In this document: piece after piece, positions 42,127-49,347 of the stretch
Position numbering within the stretch: the first letter of the stretch is position 1
Layout: every line of letters begins with the position of its first letter
NCBI GenBank assembly: GCA_002478865.1
Contig: DLJZ01000022.1
Span: 1-49,347, forward strand
Length of the DNA: 49,347 bases
Direction: 5' to 3'
Source of the DNA: Hungatella sp. UBA7603
GTDB lineage: Bacteria; Bacillota; Clostridia; Lachnospirales; Lachnospiraceae
Made by a program: the position numbers and the translations under genes
Notes under the pieces: generated by a model
The model's input: only the letters and a program-made list of their open reading frames with translations
Database searches by the model: none
Told to the model about the DNA's origin: nothing

Positions 42127-43131
42127 TTACGGCTGCTTTCTTAAAAGCTGCCTTGTATAGTCTCCCAGCTCACTCCAAAGAAGTTGTTCCACATAAGATT
42201 CCCTTCTTCCGAAATTGCAGTGATATGGTAGTTTGATTTTTTGGATGCGTTTTTTTACAGACTCTTGACCGGAGGTTGTAAGATACTCTTCAAACTCCTC
42301 AATCTTAGAGGCTGAAACGCAGTCATCCATAACTGGCATATAGATGATGTCACATACCTCCAACACCTCGACCGCTTTTTTCCCGAACTGACCCAAGTCC
42401 AAGATTATGGTTTCGTAAGGACTTTCTCTGGCAATACGTCTTACCAAGTCAGCCACTTCAAGCGTACCTATCTGGTTTAAATCCTCTGGATACTGGACAG
42501 GAGGCACATAATCAAGCTCTCCCCAGGTATGAACAAGAGATCCAAGCCTGATCCAGCTATACTTTTCCTGACTGTAATAATAGAAAAGATCTGATAGCCC
42601 TCCTTTTAATTCCTCACCAATTAGCTTTCCTAGTCCAGAGCAATCTTCAAAATTTAAGTAAAGAACCTTTAGATCCCTGGATAATAGCTGTCCCATCGTA
42701 AGGGAAAAGGAAGTCTTTAGACATCGGTTAACGGGAGAATAAATTCCAATCACTTTTGCAGTCCTTGATATCATGCTGCTTAAACCATCATCATGATCAC
42801 CGGTTAAATAAGCCTCCATCACATCCCTTAAAATGCCGTCTGCTGCCTGATACTTATAAATACCCTTCGAGGACTCTTCCAAAGAACTGCCTTCCCCGTC
42901 ACAGAGATAAAATACCTGTTCTGCACGAATACTTGCAATTTCCTCTTTGGAGACGCCTGCCTGGATTAACAGCAAATCAATCTCATGGTCTTTTCCATAG
43001 CCTTTTAGCTTTTCCAAAGCAGTAAAGGCAAGAGCTTTAAAGGGAGCCTGCTTTCTATGGTTTATAAACTCTGCTAGTCTTTCCGCATAGAAAGAATCCT
43101 CGTCATATACTGCCATCACTCGTTCTGCCAA
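42127..43131 (-). CDS. TadZ/CpaE-like protein with an altered P-loop
   Basis: 334 residues. An N-terminal receiver-like or ParA-adaptor part (1-120) is followed by a MinD/ParA-fold domain. Its P-loop reads IGIYSPVNRCLKTS at 128-141, lacking the KGGxGKT signature; only the final Lys-Thr remains. YETIILDLGQFG stands where Walker B would be. TadZ proteins place the Tad apparatus at the cell pole or other sites. The start is TTG, with GGAGG seven bases upstream. Confidence 0.82.
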   Translation of the reverse strand: MAERVMAVYDEDSFYAERLAEFINHRKQAPFKALAFTALEKLKGYGKDHEIDLLLIQAGVSKEEIASIRAEQVFYLCDGEGSSLEESSKGIYKYQAADGILRDVMEAYLTGDHDDGLSSMISRTAKVIGIYSPVNRCLKTSFSLTMGQLLSRDLKVLYLNFEDCSGLGKLIGEELKGGLSDLFYYYSQEKYSWIRLGSLVHTWGELDYVPPVQYPEDLNQIGTLEVADLVRRIARESPYETIILDLGQFGKKAVEVLEVCDIIYMPVMDDCVSASKIEEFEEYLTTSGQESVKKRIQKIKLPYHCNFGRRESYVEQLLWSELGDYTRQLLRKQP

Positions 43132-43147
43132 ATATAATCCTCCTTCG

Positions 43148-43681
43148 TTACTGTAACACTGCCAAGGTAATAATAGTCCCTACAAAAAGACAAAATCCAA
43201 AGGGAATTACCATGTCATACCCATCCCGCTGGGGGCGGTAGTAAGCAGTTATTTTACTTGTTTGAAATACATACCTGATATAGGTTAGAAGACAGGAGAA
43301 ACGGTAAATCAAAATCCCATTCCCTATCATTTTGATTAGAGACCAGATGGCCCCAATAAGAAAACCAGAAAATATAGCAATTGCACCAGTTTGAAGACCC
43401 ATATATCCACAGATGAGAGCTGCCATCTTAATATCTCCCGCTCCAATCATCCGGCATAAAAACAAAACAAAAAACAAAGCTGTTACAAGAACGATTCGTA
43501 ACAGAAAGAAAACAGGTTCCGTTAAAATGTTCATGTCACTTGTTAATACCCATGCTTCAAGCCCGGTGAGTAACAAGCCATTTCCTATGCCAAATAGCAT
43601 CAACCAGTTGGGAATCTTGTGCTCTTTGACATCAAAATAAGCTCCTACCCCTAAGTGAAGCAGTAATATAATACCCCCTAT
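43148..43681 (-). CDS. A24-family prepilin peptidase (first of the locus), start unresolved
   Basis: About 178 residues if read from the ATA at 43681. The catalytic aspartates would be Asp17 (YFDVKEHKIPNW) and Asp83 (GAGDIKMAA). The first Asp and its helix are encoded only upstream of the first usable in-frame TTG/ATG (43603/43600), and no ATG, GTG or TTG precedes them in frame before a stop. A G-rich ribosome-like site lies 8 bases before the ATA. An ATG at 43688 is one base out of frame, separated by a run of five G (43674-43678). It is first of the Tad locus. Confidence 0.75.
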   Translation of the reverse strand: MGGIILLLHLGVGAYFDVKEHKIPNWLMLFGIGNGLLLTGLEAWVLTSDMNILTEPVFFLLRIVLVTALFFVLFLCRMIGAGDIKMAALICGYMGLQTGAIAIFSGFLIGAIWSLIKMIGNGILIYRFSCLLTYIRYVFQTSKITAYYRPQRDGYDMVIPFGFCLFVGTIITLAVLQ

Positions 43682-43755
43682 GATACATTCCCCCTCTTTT
43701 TAAAAATCAACACCTTAACTTTGGAATTCATGCTGGAATATCAGCTTGTAAATGA

Positions 43756-43770
43756 TGGAATCAAGTTCCA
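43756..43770. promoter_or_regulatory. TGGAA-N5-TTCCA dyad in the Tad leader
   Basis: TGGAATCAAGTTCCA; the flanking bases extend the stem to GATGGAA/TTCCATC. It lies about 65 bases downstream of the Tad promoter's -10 box on the transcribed side. Confidence 0.5.
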
Positions 43771-43812
43771 TCTCTCATTGAAAATCTAGGAATCAGCATA
43801 CAGAATGTACAC

Positions 43813-43827
43813 TGGAATATATTTCCA
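43813..43827. promoter_or_regulatory. TGGAA-N5-TTCCA dyad at the Tad transcription start
   Basis: TGGAATATATTTCCA abuts and overlaps by one base the -10 box (43827-43832) of the Tad promoter, covering the predicted start site. It shares both arms with the dyad at 43756. Confidence 0.5.
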
Positions 43828-43855
43828 TTATGCACAAGGTCGCGTGAAATGTCAA
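43827..43855 (-). promoter_or_regulatory. Promoter of the Tad pilus locus
   Basis: On the minus strand TTGACA (43850-43855), 17-base spacer, CATAAT (43827-43832). It reads into a leader of about 140 bases before the first prepilin peptidase. The stretch 43682-44065 contains this promoter, the dyads and the divergent ArsR promoter; no gene is seen. Confidence 0.78.
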
Positions 43856-43996
43856 CTCTTTTTTCAAGAAATTTGGAATCCCATTCTTGCTCTTGGTTTA
43901 ACTTCATATTATAAGTGTATTATTATGTTTTTAACAATTTTGTCGAACGATTCCTTTATTTTATAGTGAATTTTTATACTTTTCAAGGCCAAAGCA

Positions 43997-44025
43997 TTGA
44001 CCTTTCCCCCCGGAAATGGTAAACT
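43997..44025 (+). promoter_or_regulatory. Promoter of the ArsR-family gene
   Basis: TTGACC (43997-44002), 17-base spacer, TAAACT (44020-44025). Confidence 0.7.
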
Positions 44026-44037
44026 AATTTTAGTTTA
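44020..44037. promoter_or_regulatory. Candidate ArsR operator
   Basis: TAAACTAA-TT-TTAGTTTA, a perfect 8-base inverted repeat that starts on the -10 box of the ArsR gene. ArsR dimers usually bind such 12-2-12 or shorter AT-rich dyads over their own promoters. Confidence 0.6.
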
Positions 44038-44065
44038 TATTTTTAAACCAAAGGAGGAATTGCCC

Positions 44066-44467
44066 ATGGAAGGGCAGAATTTTCACCTGCTTTTTAAGGA
44101 CTGTATGCCCATTTTTATCGCCCTCGGAGATGAAGTCAGACTCACGATTATTGAGGCATTAGCCCGTAATGGTCTTTATGACAGCATGGGGAATGATGTC
44201 TCAGTTACAAACGGCTCCACAGCTTCTAACATTGGGATGAACGTAAAAGACATCACGGAGAGAACCAATCTCTCCCGTCCGGCAGTCTCCCATCATTTAA
44301 AAATATTAAAAGAAGCCGGCCTCATCGATGTCAGACAAGAGGGAACCGCAAATTTTTATTACCTGACCATCGGAGACACCACAAAAAAACTGTGTTTCCT
44401 GGGACAGCATATGCAGATGTTGTTAGACCGTGTTCCACAACTTACGGACAATTCAGGTAAAATATGA
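44066..44467 (+). CDS. ArsR/SmtB-family regulator
   Basis: 133 residues. The winged helix is clear (VKDITERTNLSRPAVSHHLKILKEAGLIDVRQEG). The CxC metal site of arsenic and cadmium sensors is absent, so the signal may not be a metal. An insertion of about 20 residues (DSMGNDVSVTNGSTASNIGM) lies between helices 2 and 3. GGAGG lies 8 bases before the ATG at 44066; a TTG 23 codons earlier overlaps the promoter -35 and is rejected. Targets besides its own promoter are unknown; the Tad promoter lies about 190 bases away. Confidence 0.85.
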   Translation: MEGQNFHLLFKDCMPIFIALGDEVRLTIIEALARNGLYDSMGNDVSVTNGSTASNIGMNVKDITERTNLSRPAVSHHLKILKEAGLIDVRQEGTANFYYLTIGDTTKKLCFLGQHMQMLLDRVPQLTDNSGKI

Positions 44468-44539
44468 ATAAAAAGCCATTTTCCAGTTATAATTAAATTA
44501 ACAGATATTTTGTAAATTTTATGAAATGGAGATGGAAAA

Positions 44540-44758
44540 ATGAAGCATGCGACACTAAAAAAACGTCTGACTGCATCAGAAGAAGAGCGTAAATTACGGT
44601 ATGAGATCGAATGTTCCAAAACAGCGATAGACGCCGCCAGGAACCACTTTGAACACGTAGTGGATCCAACCCTTATTGACTGTTATATCTATGAACTGAA
44701 TGCAGCACAGCTACGTTATCAGTTCCTCCTGCGCAGTTTTAAAAGCTGGGAGGTTTAA
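44540..44758 (+). CDS. DUF2508 (YaaL-like) protein
   Basis: 72 residues, entirely helical, with DPTLIDCYIYELNAAQLRYQFLL matching the YaaL/DUF2508 pattern. In B. subtilis yaaL lies directly after recR; here it is near glgB, far from recR. Function unknown. GGAGATGG precedes the ATG. Confidence 0.75.
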   Translation: MKHATLKKRLTASEEERKLRYEIECSKTAIDAARNHFEHVVDPTLIDCYIYELNAAQLRYQFLLRSFKSWEV

Positions 44759-44792
44759 AGTGCTATTTTAAAGATCACGGAGGAGTGAGCAA

Positions 44793-46709
44793 ATGGCTGA
44801 AGAAAAAATGGAAGTCGGGATAGGTTTTATTACAGAGGTAGACCGCTATCTCTTTAACAATGGCAAACATTACGAAATCTACGAGAAGCTGGGCGCTCAC
44901 CCATGGACCTACCAGGAAGAGGAAGGAATGTATTTTGCAGTATGGGCGCCCCATGCAGTTCAAATTGGTGTGGTGGGTGATTTTAATGGCTGGAATCCAG
45001 ATTTAAATCCTATGACCTGCTTGGCTGAATCAGGACTCTGGGAAGCCTTTATACCAAACCTTGGAGCAGGGGCGCTTTATAAATATGCAATTACAACCGA
45101 AACCGGAAAGCTTCTCTTTAAGGCGGATCCTTATGCCTTTGAAGCAGAATATCGGCCTCAGACCGCTTCTGTAACTACGGATCTTTCCGGTTTTGCCTGG
45201 AACGATAAAAAGTGGATGGAGAAACGAAAAAAGCAAGATCCTATGGACGGACCTGTTAGCATCTATGAGGTTCATTTAGGCTCATGGCGTAAGAAAAACC
45301 GAGAAGAAAAGGATGGCTTTTATACCTATGTGGAGGCTGCCCACGAGCTCTCGGAATACATAATCGAGATGGGATATACCCATGTGGAGCTACTAGGTAT
45401 TGCAGAACATCCTTACGACGGTTCCTGGGGCTATCAGGTAACCGGGTATTTCGCTCCTACTTCACGGTACGGCACTCCAAAAGAATTTATGTATTTCATT
45501 GATTACATGCACCAAAAAGGAATTGGTGTTATCTTAGACTGGGTTCCGGCACATTTTCCAAAGGATGCCCATGGGCTTTCGGATTTTGACGGAAAACCTT
45601 GCTACGAATATGCGGACCCCAGAAAAGGGGAGCATCCGGACTGGGGTACTAAGGTCTTTGATTACAGCAAGTATGAAGTGGATAATTTCCTCATTGCCAA
45701 TGCTCTTTACTGGGTGGAGAAATATCACGTAGACGGACTTAGGGTAGATGCCGTTGCTTCTATGCTTTATCTTGACTACGGAAGAGCTGACGGTGAATGG
45801 GTTCCCAATAAGAACGGTGGAAATGAAAATCTAGAAGCCATTGAATTTTTCAAACATCTAAACAGTGTGGTGAAAAAAAGAGGCAACAATGCCATGATAA
45901 TTGCTGAAGAATCCACCGCATGGCCTAAGGTTACAGGCAGTCCAGAACAGGGGGGACTAGGTTTTACCTCCAAATGGAATATGGGCTGGATGCATGATTT
46001 TCTAGAATACATGAAGCTGGATCCCTATTTTAGAAAATACAATCACCATAAGATGACGTTTGGTCTTACATATTTTACCAGTGAAAAATATATACTTGTA
46101 TTATCCCATGATGAAGTGGTTCATTTGAAAAGCTCTATGATTGAAAAGATGCCCGGACTTCTTGAGGATAAGTTTTCCAATTTAAAGGTGGGATACACCT
46201 TTATGCTAGGCCATCCAGGCAAAAAGCTTTTGTTTATGGGACAGGATTTCGGACAGTTTCATGAATGGGATGAAAAAGTGGCATTGGACTGGCATCTGGC
46301 TGATGAGCCTCTTGGTGAAGAGCTTAAAAACTATGTCAGAGACCTGCTGCACCTCTATCAAGAATATCCTGCGCTATACGAAAAGGACTATGACTGGGAG
46401 GGCTTTTCCTGGATCAATGCCAATGACAACGAGCATAGTATCTTTAGCTTTATAAGATACAGTGCTGATAAGAAAAATAATCTTTTGTTCGTGCTTAACT
46501 TTACACCAGTAGAACGCAAGGACTACCGGGCAGGCGTTCCGAAAAAAGGAAGCTATCAGTTGATTTTTGATGAAACTAACGGCCTTTCTGAATCAGGAAA
46601 AAAAGCAAATACCGTTCTTTCTGAGGAAATAAAATGGGATGGGCAAAACAATTCCATCTCCTGCCCACTCAAACCTTACGGAGTTGCTGTATACCATTTC
46701 AAAGGATAA
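44793..46709 (+). CDS. glgB: 1,4-alpha-glucan branching enzyme
   Basis: 638 residues. A CBM48-like N-terminal domain (YFAVWAPHAVQIGVVGDFNGW) is followed by a GH13 barrel: DWVPAHFP (region I), DGLRVDAVASMLY with the nucleophile Asp near 315, IIAEESTAWP with the acid/base Glu near 372, and LSHDEVVH (region IV). It makes the alpha-1,6 branches of glycogen. GGAGG precedes the ATG. No glgC, glgA or glgP is adjacent, so the glycogen genes are dispersed. DUF2508 is just upstream and may be co-transcribed. Confidence 0.96.
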   Translation: MAEEKMEVGIGFITEVDRYLFNNGKHYEIYEKLGAHPWTYQEEEGMYFAVWAPHAVQIGVVGDFNGWNPDLNPMTCLAESGLWEAFIPNLGAGALYKYAITTETGKLLFKADPYAFEAEYRPQTASVTTDLSGFAWNDKKWMEKRKKQDPMDGPVSIYEVHLGSWRKKNREEKDGFYTYVEAAHELSEYIIEMGYTHVELLGIAEHPYDGSWGYQVTGYFAPTSRYGTPKEFMYFIDYMHQKGIGVILDWVPAHFPKDAHGLSDFDGKPCYEYADPRKGEHPDWGTKVFDYSKYEVDNFLIANALYWVEKYHVDGLRVDAVASMLYLDYGRADGEWVPNKNGGNENLEAIEFFKHLNSVVKKRGNNAMIIAEESTAWPKVTGSPEQGGLGFTSKWNMGWMHDFLEYMKLDPYFRKYNHHKMTFGLTYFTSEKYILVLSHDEVVHLKSSMIEKMPGLLEDKFSNLKVGYTFMLGHPGKKLLFMGQDFGQFHEWDEKVALDWHLADEPLGEELKNYVRDLLHLYQEYPALYEKDYDWEGFSWINANDNEHSIFSFIRYSADKKNNLLFVLNFTPVERKDYRAGVPKKGSYQLIFDETNGLSESGKKANTVLSEEIKWDGQNNSISCPLKPYGVAVYHFKG

Positions 46710-46831
46710 ATTTTTAGATATTTTATCTAATATACCACTGTTTTTTCTATACTTTTTATCTATATTGTAGTAAAATAATACTATATAATTTAACGTATTT
46801 GGGGATTCAAAGATGGAAGGAGAGGTATTTT

Positions 46832-47581
46832 ATGGGAGCAGAGCTAATAGCTACGACCGCAACAAAGATGGTGTATCGGGATGGAGATAAAGCGATCAAG
46901 GTTTTTAATGCAGATTTTCCAAAAGCTGAGGTGCTAAATGAAGCGTTAATTACCGCAAGAGTTGAAGAAACCGGCGGAATCAATGTTCCTAAGGTGCTGG
47001 AAGTCAGTGTTTTTGAAGGTAAGTGGTCCATTACCTATGACTTTATTGAAGGAAAGACATTAAAGCAGCTCATGGATGAGAATCCAGAGAAGCTACCAGA
47101 ATATATGGATATGATGGTAGATCTTCATCTGAGCATTATGTCAAAACATTGTCCTCTGTTAAATAAGCTAAAGGATAAGATGAACCGACAGGTGGCTGAT
47201 ATGGATGAGTTTGGAGAAGCCAGCAGATACGATATGCAGACTCGTCTTGATGGCATGCCAAAGCACACCAAGCTGTGCCACGGTGACTTTAATCCAAGCA
47301 ATATTATTGTGACTGACGATCAGACCATGTACGTTCTCGACTGGGTTCACGCCACCCAAGGCAATGCCAGTGCTGATGTGGCAAGAACATACTTACTCTT
47401 CTCTTTGCAAGATAAGAAAAAAGCAGATATGTACATGGATGTATTTTGTAAAAAGACCGGAACCGCTAAAAAATATGTTCAATCCTGGCTTCCAATCGTG
47501 GCCGCTGCACAGCTATCCAAAAAACGGCCTGAGGAAGTTGAGCTTTTAAATCAGTGGGCCAATGTATTTGAATATCAATAA
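46832..47581 (+). CDS. APH-like phosphotransferase
   Basis: 249 residues. The kinase fold is shown by KAIKVFNADF for the ATP-binding Lys, CHGDFNPSNIIV for the catalytic loop near residue 150, and VLDWVHATQGNASADVARTY for the metal-binding Asp. It belongs to the aminoglycoside/choline kinase-like family; such stand-alone Clostridial members are not established as resistance genes. AGGAG lies before the ATG at 46832; an ATG 11 codons earlier lacks one. The substrate is unknown. Confidence 0.85.
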   Translation: MGAELIATTATKMVYRDGDKAIKVFNADFPKAEVLNEALITARVEETGGINVPKVLEVSVFEGKWSITYDFIEGKTLKQLMDENPEKLPEYMDMMVDLHLSIMSKHCPLLNKLKDKMNRQVADMDEFGEASRYDMQTRLDGMPKHTKLCHGDFNPSNIIVTDDQTMYVLDWVHATQGNASADVARTYLLFSLQDKKKADMYMDVFCKKTGTAKKYVQSWLPIVAAAQLSKKRPEEVELLNQWANVFEYQ

Positions 47582-47657
47582 AAACAAAAAATCAATGAGA
47601 CTGCTAGAACATAGTCTTGTCAAAAACATTACATAAAAAACACAAAGAACAAAACAC

Positions 47658-47704
47658 AAAAAACGTCTTGGACGGCTTATAAAAGCCCCACCAAGACGTT
47701 TTTT
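47658..47704. terminator. Bidirectional terminator
   Basis: AAAAAACGTCTTGG pairs with CCAAGACGTTTTTT and GGCTT with AAGCC inside. It separates the APH-like gene from the convergent DUF3783 gene. Confidence 0.9.
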
Positions 47705-47766
47705 CACGTTATCCATACCTTTTTGTATAAACTACCATCTCAAATTCATTTTGCAACAGCTTTAAA

Positions 47767-48177
47767 TCATGATTTAGGAATGTTAGACATTGCTTCGTGT
47801 TCCTGTCTCAGTTCCTCATACAAATCGTAAAATCTCCATTTACAATTGGTATCTGTAATAACCGCTTTTAACTGAACCTTTGGAACCCCAGCACGCCTTA
47901 AATTTAAAAGCAGCTCGTCCACCCTGCGGTTAGAAAAGTTCTTCATAACTAAAATCTCTTCTTCCACCGGAGGACAGGCTTCAAGATCAGTCTCATCAAA
48001 GCCCTCCATTCCAGCAAGATAACCCACCGTCTGATTTATCTGGTCACCGGAGATATTGCGGATTCGAATGCCCATGCGAATTAGCACCGCTTTTAGCTTC
48101 GCTGCCTTTGAATCATTCCCACTCTTCTTTTCTTCTTCTGGCTGGTAATATAAAACTAATTCCTTTGTTATTGCCAT
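47767..48177 (-). CDS. DUF3783-family protein
   Basis: 136 residues. The C-terminal half (EILVMKNFSNRRVDELLLNL, VQLKAVITDTNCKWRFYDLYEEL) matches DUF3783, a Firmicute family of unknown function. AGGAGG lies 7-8 bases before the ATG. It follows ddh by about 20 bases in the same direction and is probably co-transcribed. Confidence 0.8.
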   Translation of the reverse strand: MAITKELVLYYQPEEEKKSGNDSKAAKLKAVLIRMGIRIRNISGDQINQTVGYLAGMEGFDETDLEACPPVEEEILVMKNFSNRRVDELLLNLRRAGVPKVQLKAVITDTNCKWRFYDLYEELRQEHEAMSNIPKS

Positions 48178-48199
48178 GTTCTATCCCTCCTGCTGCTTT

Positions 48200-49186
48200 T
48201 TATAACAGGTGTTTTCTTAATTCTTCCCCGCTTAAGGAGCTTAAATACGCTGGAGCGATATCAAATACAGTCTTACAACCTTTTTGTCCCTCCTGGTTTA
48301 ACCGATACGCTGCGCGGGCATAGGAAGTTAATACAGATGCTGTAAATTCAGGATTTGAATCCAGCTTTAAGCTATATTCAATCACGTGGTTATTCTCATC
48401 CTCCCAGCCAGTGCTTCCAGTTCTGATTACAAAACCGCCATGAGGAATGCCTTTATGATCCTTCATCAGTTCCTCTTCACTAATAAAATGAACCGTAGTA
48501 TCATAGTCAGAAAAATAATTAGGCATGGTCACGATTTCTTCTTTGATCCGGTCTAAATCAGCTCCCTCTTCTGCCACTACAAAACATTCTCTTGTATGTT
48601 TTTCTCTCACTGACAGTTCTGGATTTTTACCGTCTCGAACTTCCTGCAGTGCTTCTTCTACCGGGATGGTATACTGCCTTGCATCCTTAACTCCGGTAAT
48701 CCTTCTAATTGCATCTGAATGCCCCTGGCTCACACCTCTGCCCCAGAATGTATAGTCATGTCCTCCAGGAAGAACGGCTCCCGCATACAAGCGGTTTAAG
48801 GAAAACATACCTGGATCCCAGCCAACGGAAATGATGCCGATGTTACCACCCAAAAGGGCCGCTTCATCAACCACCTTAAAATGGTCTGGAATCTTTGCAT
48901 GTGTATCAAAGCTGTCAACCACATTAAAGGCTTTTGCAAGCTCTGGTGTCTGTACTGGAAGGTCTGTGGCACTGCCGCCGCATAAAATCAAAACATCTAT
49001 GGTTCCCTTTTTCGTCATAATCTCATCATAAGGGTAAACTTTTACCCCTTCAGTCAAGAGCTTAACTGATTCTGGGGCTCTTCTTGTAAATACAGCAGCC
49101 AGTTCCATGTCTTTATTATGCTTAATGGCACACTCGACTCCTCTGCCAAGATTTCCATATCCTACGATTCCTATTTTTATTGTCAT
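48200..49186 (-). CDS. ddh: meso-Diaminopimelate D-dehydrogenase
   Basis: 328 residues. The NADP-binding loop is IGIVGYGNLGRGVE, followed by the Ddh-specific segments FTRRAPESV, LCGGSATDLP, VDSFDTHAKIPDH and SVGWDPGMFSLNRLY. It reductively aminates tetrahydrodipicolinate to meso-diaminopimelate in one step for lysine and peptidoglycan. The ATG at 49186 has AAAGG about 10 bases upstream; a GTG three codons earlier is too close. The DUF3783 gene follows. Confidence 0.95.
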   Translation of the reverse strand: MTIKIGIVGYGNLGRGVECAIKHNKDMELAAVFTRRAPESVKLLTEGVKVYPYDEIMTKKGTIDVLILCGGSATDLPVQTPELAKAFNVVDSFDTHAKIPDHFKVVDEAALLGGNIGIISVGWDPGMFSLNRLYAGAVLPGGHDYTFWGRGVSQGHSDAIRRITGVKDARQYTIPVEEALQEVRDGKNPELSVREKHTRECFVVAEEGADLDRIKEEIVTMPNYFSDYDTTVHFISEEELMKDHKGIPHGGFVIRTGSTGWEDENNHVIEYSLKLDSNPEFTASVLTSYARAAYRLNQEGQKGCKTVFDIAPAYLSSLSGEELRKHLL

Positions 49187-49277
49187 ACGATCCACAACCT
49201 TTCTAAAAATTTGTAATTTATTATAACCTTAAAATCCCTTGGTGTAAATAAAGGATTGGAATGCGGGCAAAAAGAAA

Positions 49278-49326
49278 GAGTCTGACTCGTCAGACTCTAG
49301 CGCTGACGCGCTGTCACTTTAGTGAC
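49278..49326 (-). terminator. Three abutting hairpins, last one terminator-like
   Basis: On the minus strand: GTCACT-AA-AGTGAC (49313-49326), AGCGC-GTCA-GCGCT (49299-49312) and GAGTCTGAC-GA-GTCAGACTC (49278-49297), the last followed by TTTCTTTTT. They probably end a leftward gene located right of the window. Bases 49187-49277 hold the ddh upstream region. Confidence 0.7.
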
Positions 49327-49347
49327 ATCTTCCTCTTAAGCGTCATG

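Noticed and set aside
46714..46730. TTAGATA-TTT-TATCTAA dyad after glgB as a terminator or operator
   Set aside because: It is a pure A/T-type stem without a T run, and AT-rich dyads of this size are expected by chance; no function could be argued.
46832..47581. Aminoglycoside resistance gene
   Set aside because: The fold is APH-like, but many chromosomal Clostridial members have other or unknown substrates, and there is no mobile element or resistance context.

Overview
The window looks like a chromosomal segment of an anaerobic, endospore-forming Firmicute, most likely a Lachnospiraceae / Clostridium cluster XIVa relative. The evidence is AT-leaning DNA with GGAGG ribosome sites before most genes, a class III ribonucleotide reductase activase, a SpmB-like spore maturation protein, a GerM-like lipoprotein, a T-box before metG, meso-diaminopimelate dehydrogenase, and a Gram-positive Tad/Flp pilus locus with no secretin. 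The species assignment is inference.

Layout. (1) 1-180: two tandem leftward promoters of rRNA type, reading out of the window. (2) 356-8042, leftward: pfkA, dnaX, ybaB, recR, a TPR protein with a degenerate AAA-like domain, a Cof-type HAD phosphatase and a CvpA-like membrane protein, closed by a terminator at 271-319. (3) 8206-9076: large SRP RNA and tadA, so the Firmicute order tadA-SRP RNA-dnaX-ybaB-recR is kept, except that pfkA sits inside it. (4) 9146-11626: radical-SAM activase and, convergent to it, a protein with a long Gly-Pro-Thr repeat. (5) 11744-17131, rightward: nagB; a three-gene ABC-2 exporter behind a leader with its own promoter, a 19-codon leader peptide and two terminators; hemerythrin; a HIT protein; a UPF0340 protein. 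(6) 17241-25522, leftward: orphan oligopeptide-binding lipoprotein, oleate hydratase, then the T-box-controlled metG-traX-tatD-rsmA group. (7) 26020-33550: DUF885 lipoprotein, MarR/GerM-like pair, SpmB-like protein, ArsC-like protein, a small membrane protein, murG, a sigma factor, a second HIT protein and rhomboid. (8) 33601-43681, leftward: an eleven-gene Tad pilus locus. (9) 44066-49186: ArsR regulator, DUF2508, glgB, an APH-like kinase, then leftward ddh and a DUF3783 protein.

The Tad locus reads as one machine from a promoter at 43827-43855: prepilin peptidase, TadZ/CpaE-like protein, CpaF ATPase, TadB and TadC platform proteins, Flp-like pilin, a DUF5702/TadG-like protein, a TadE-like protein with a Cys-rich tail, a second prepilin peptidase, a second TadE-like protein and an FHA-domain protein. 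Three products share a G|xxxxE prepilin site.

Most of the window is core chromosome. I see no CRISPR array, prophage, transposase or tRNA gene. The less ordinary items are the attenuator-like leader of the ABC exporter, the repeated TGGAA-N5-TTCCA dyads at the Tad promoter, the prepilin peptidase whose 5' end has no normal in-frame start, the nested cpaF/tadB overlap, and the TPR/pseudo-AAA protein in the recombination-repair operon.
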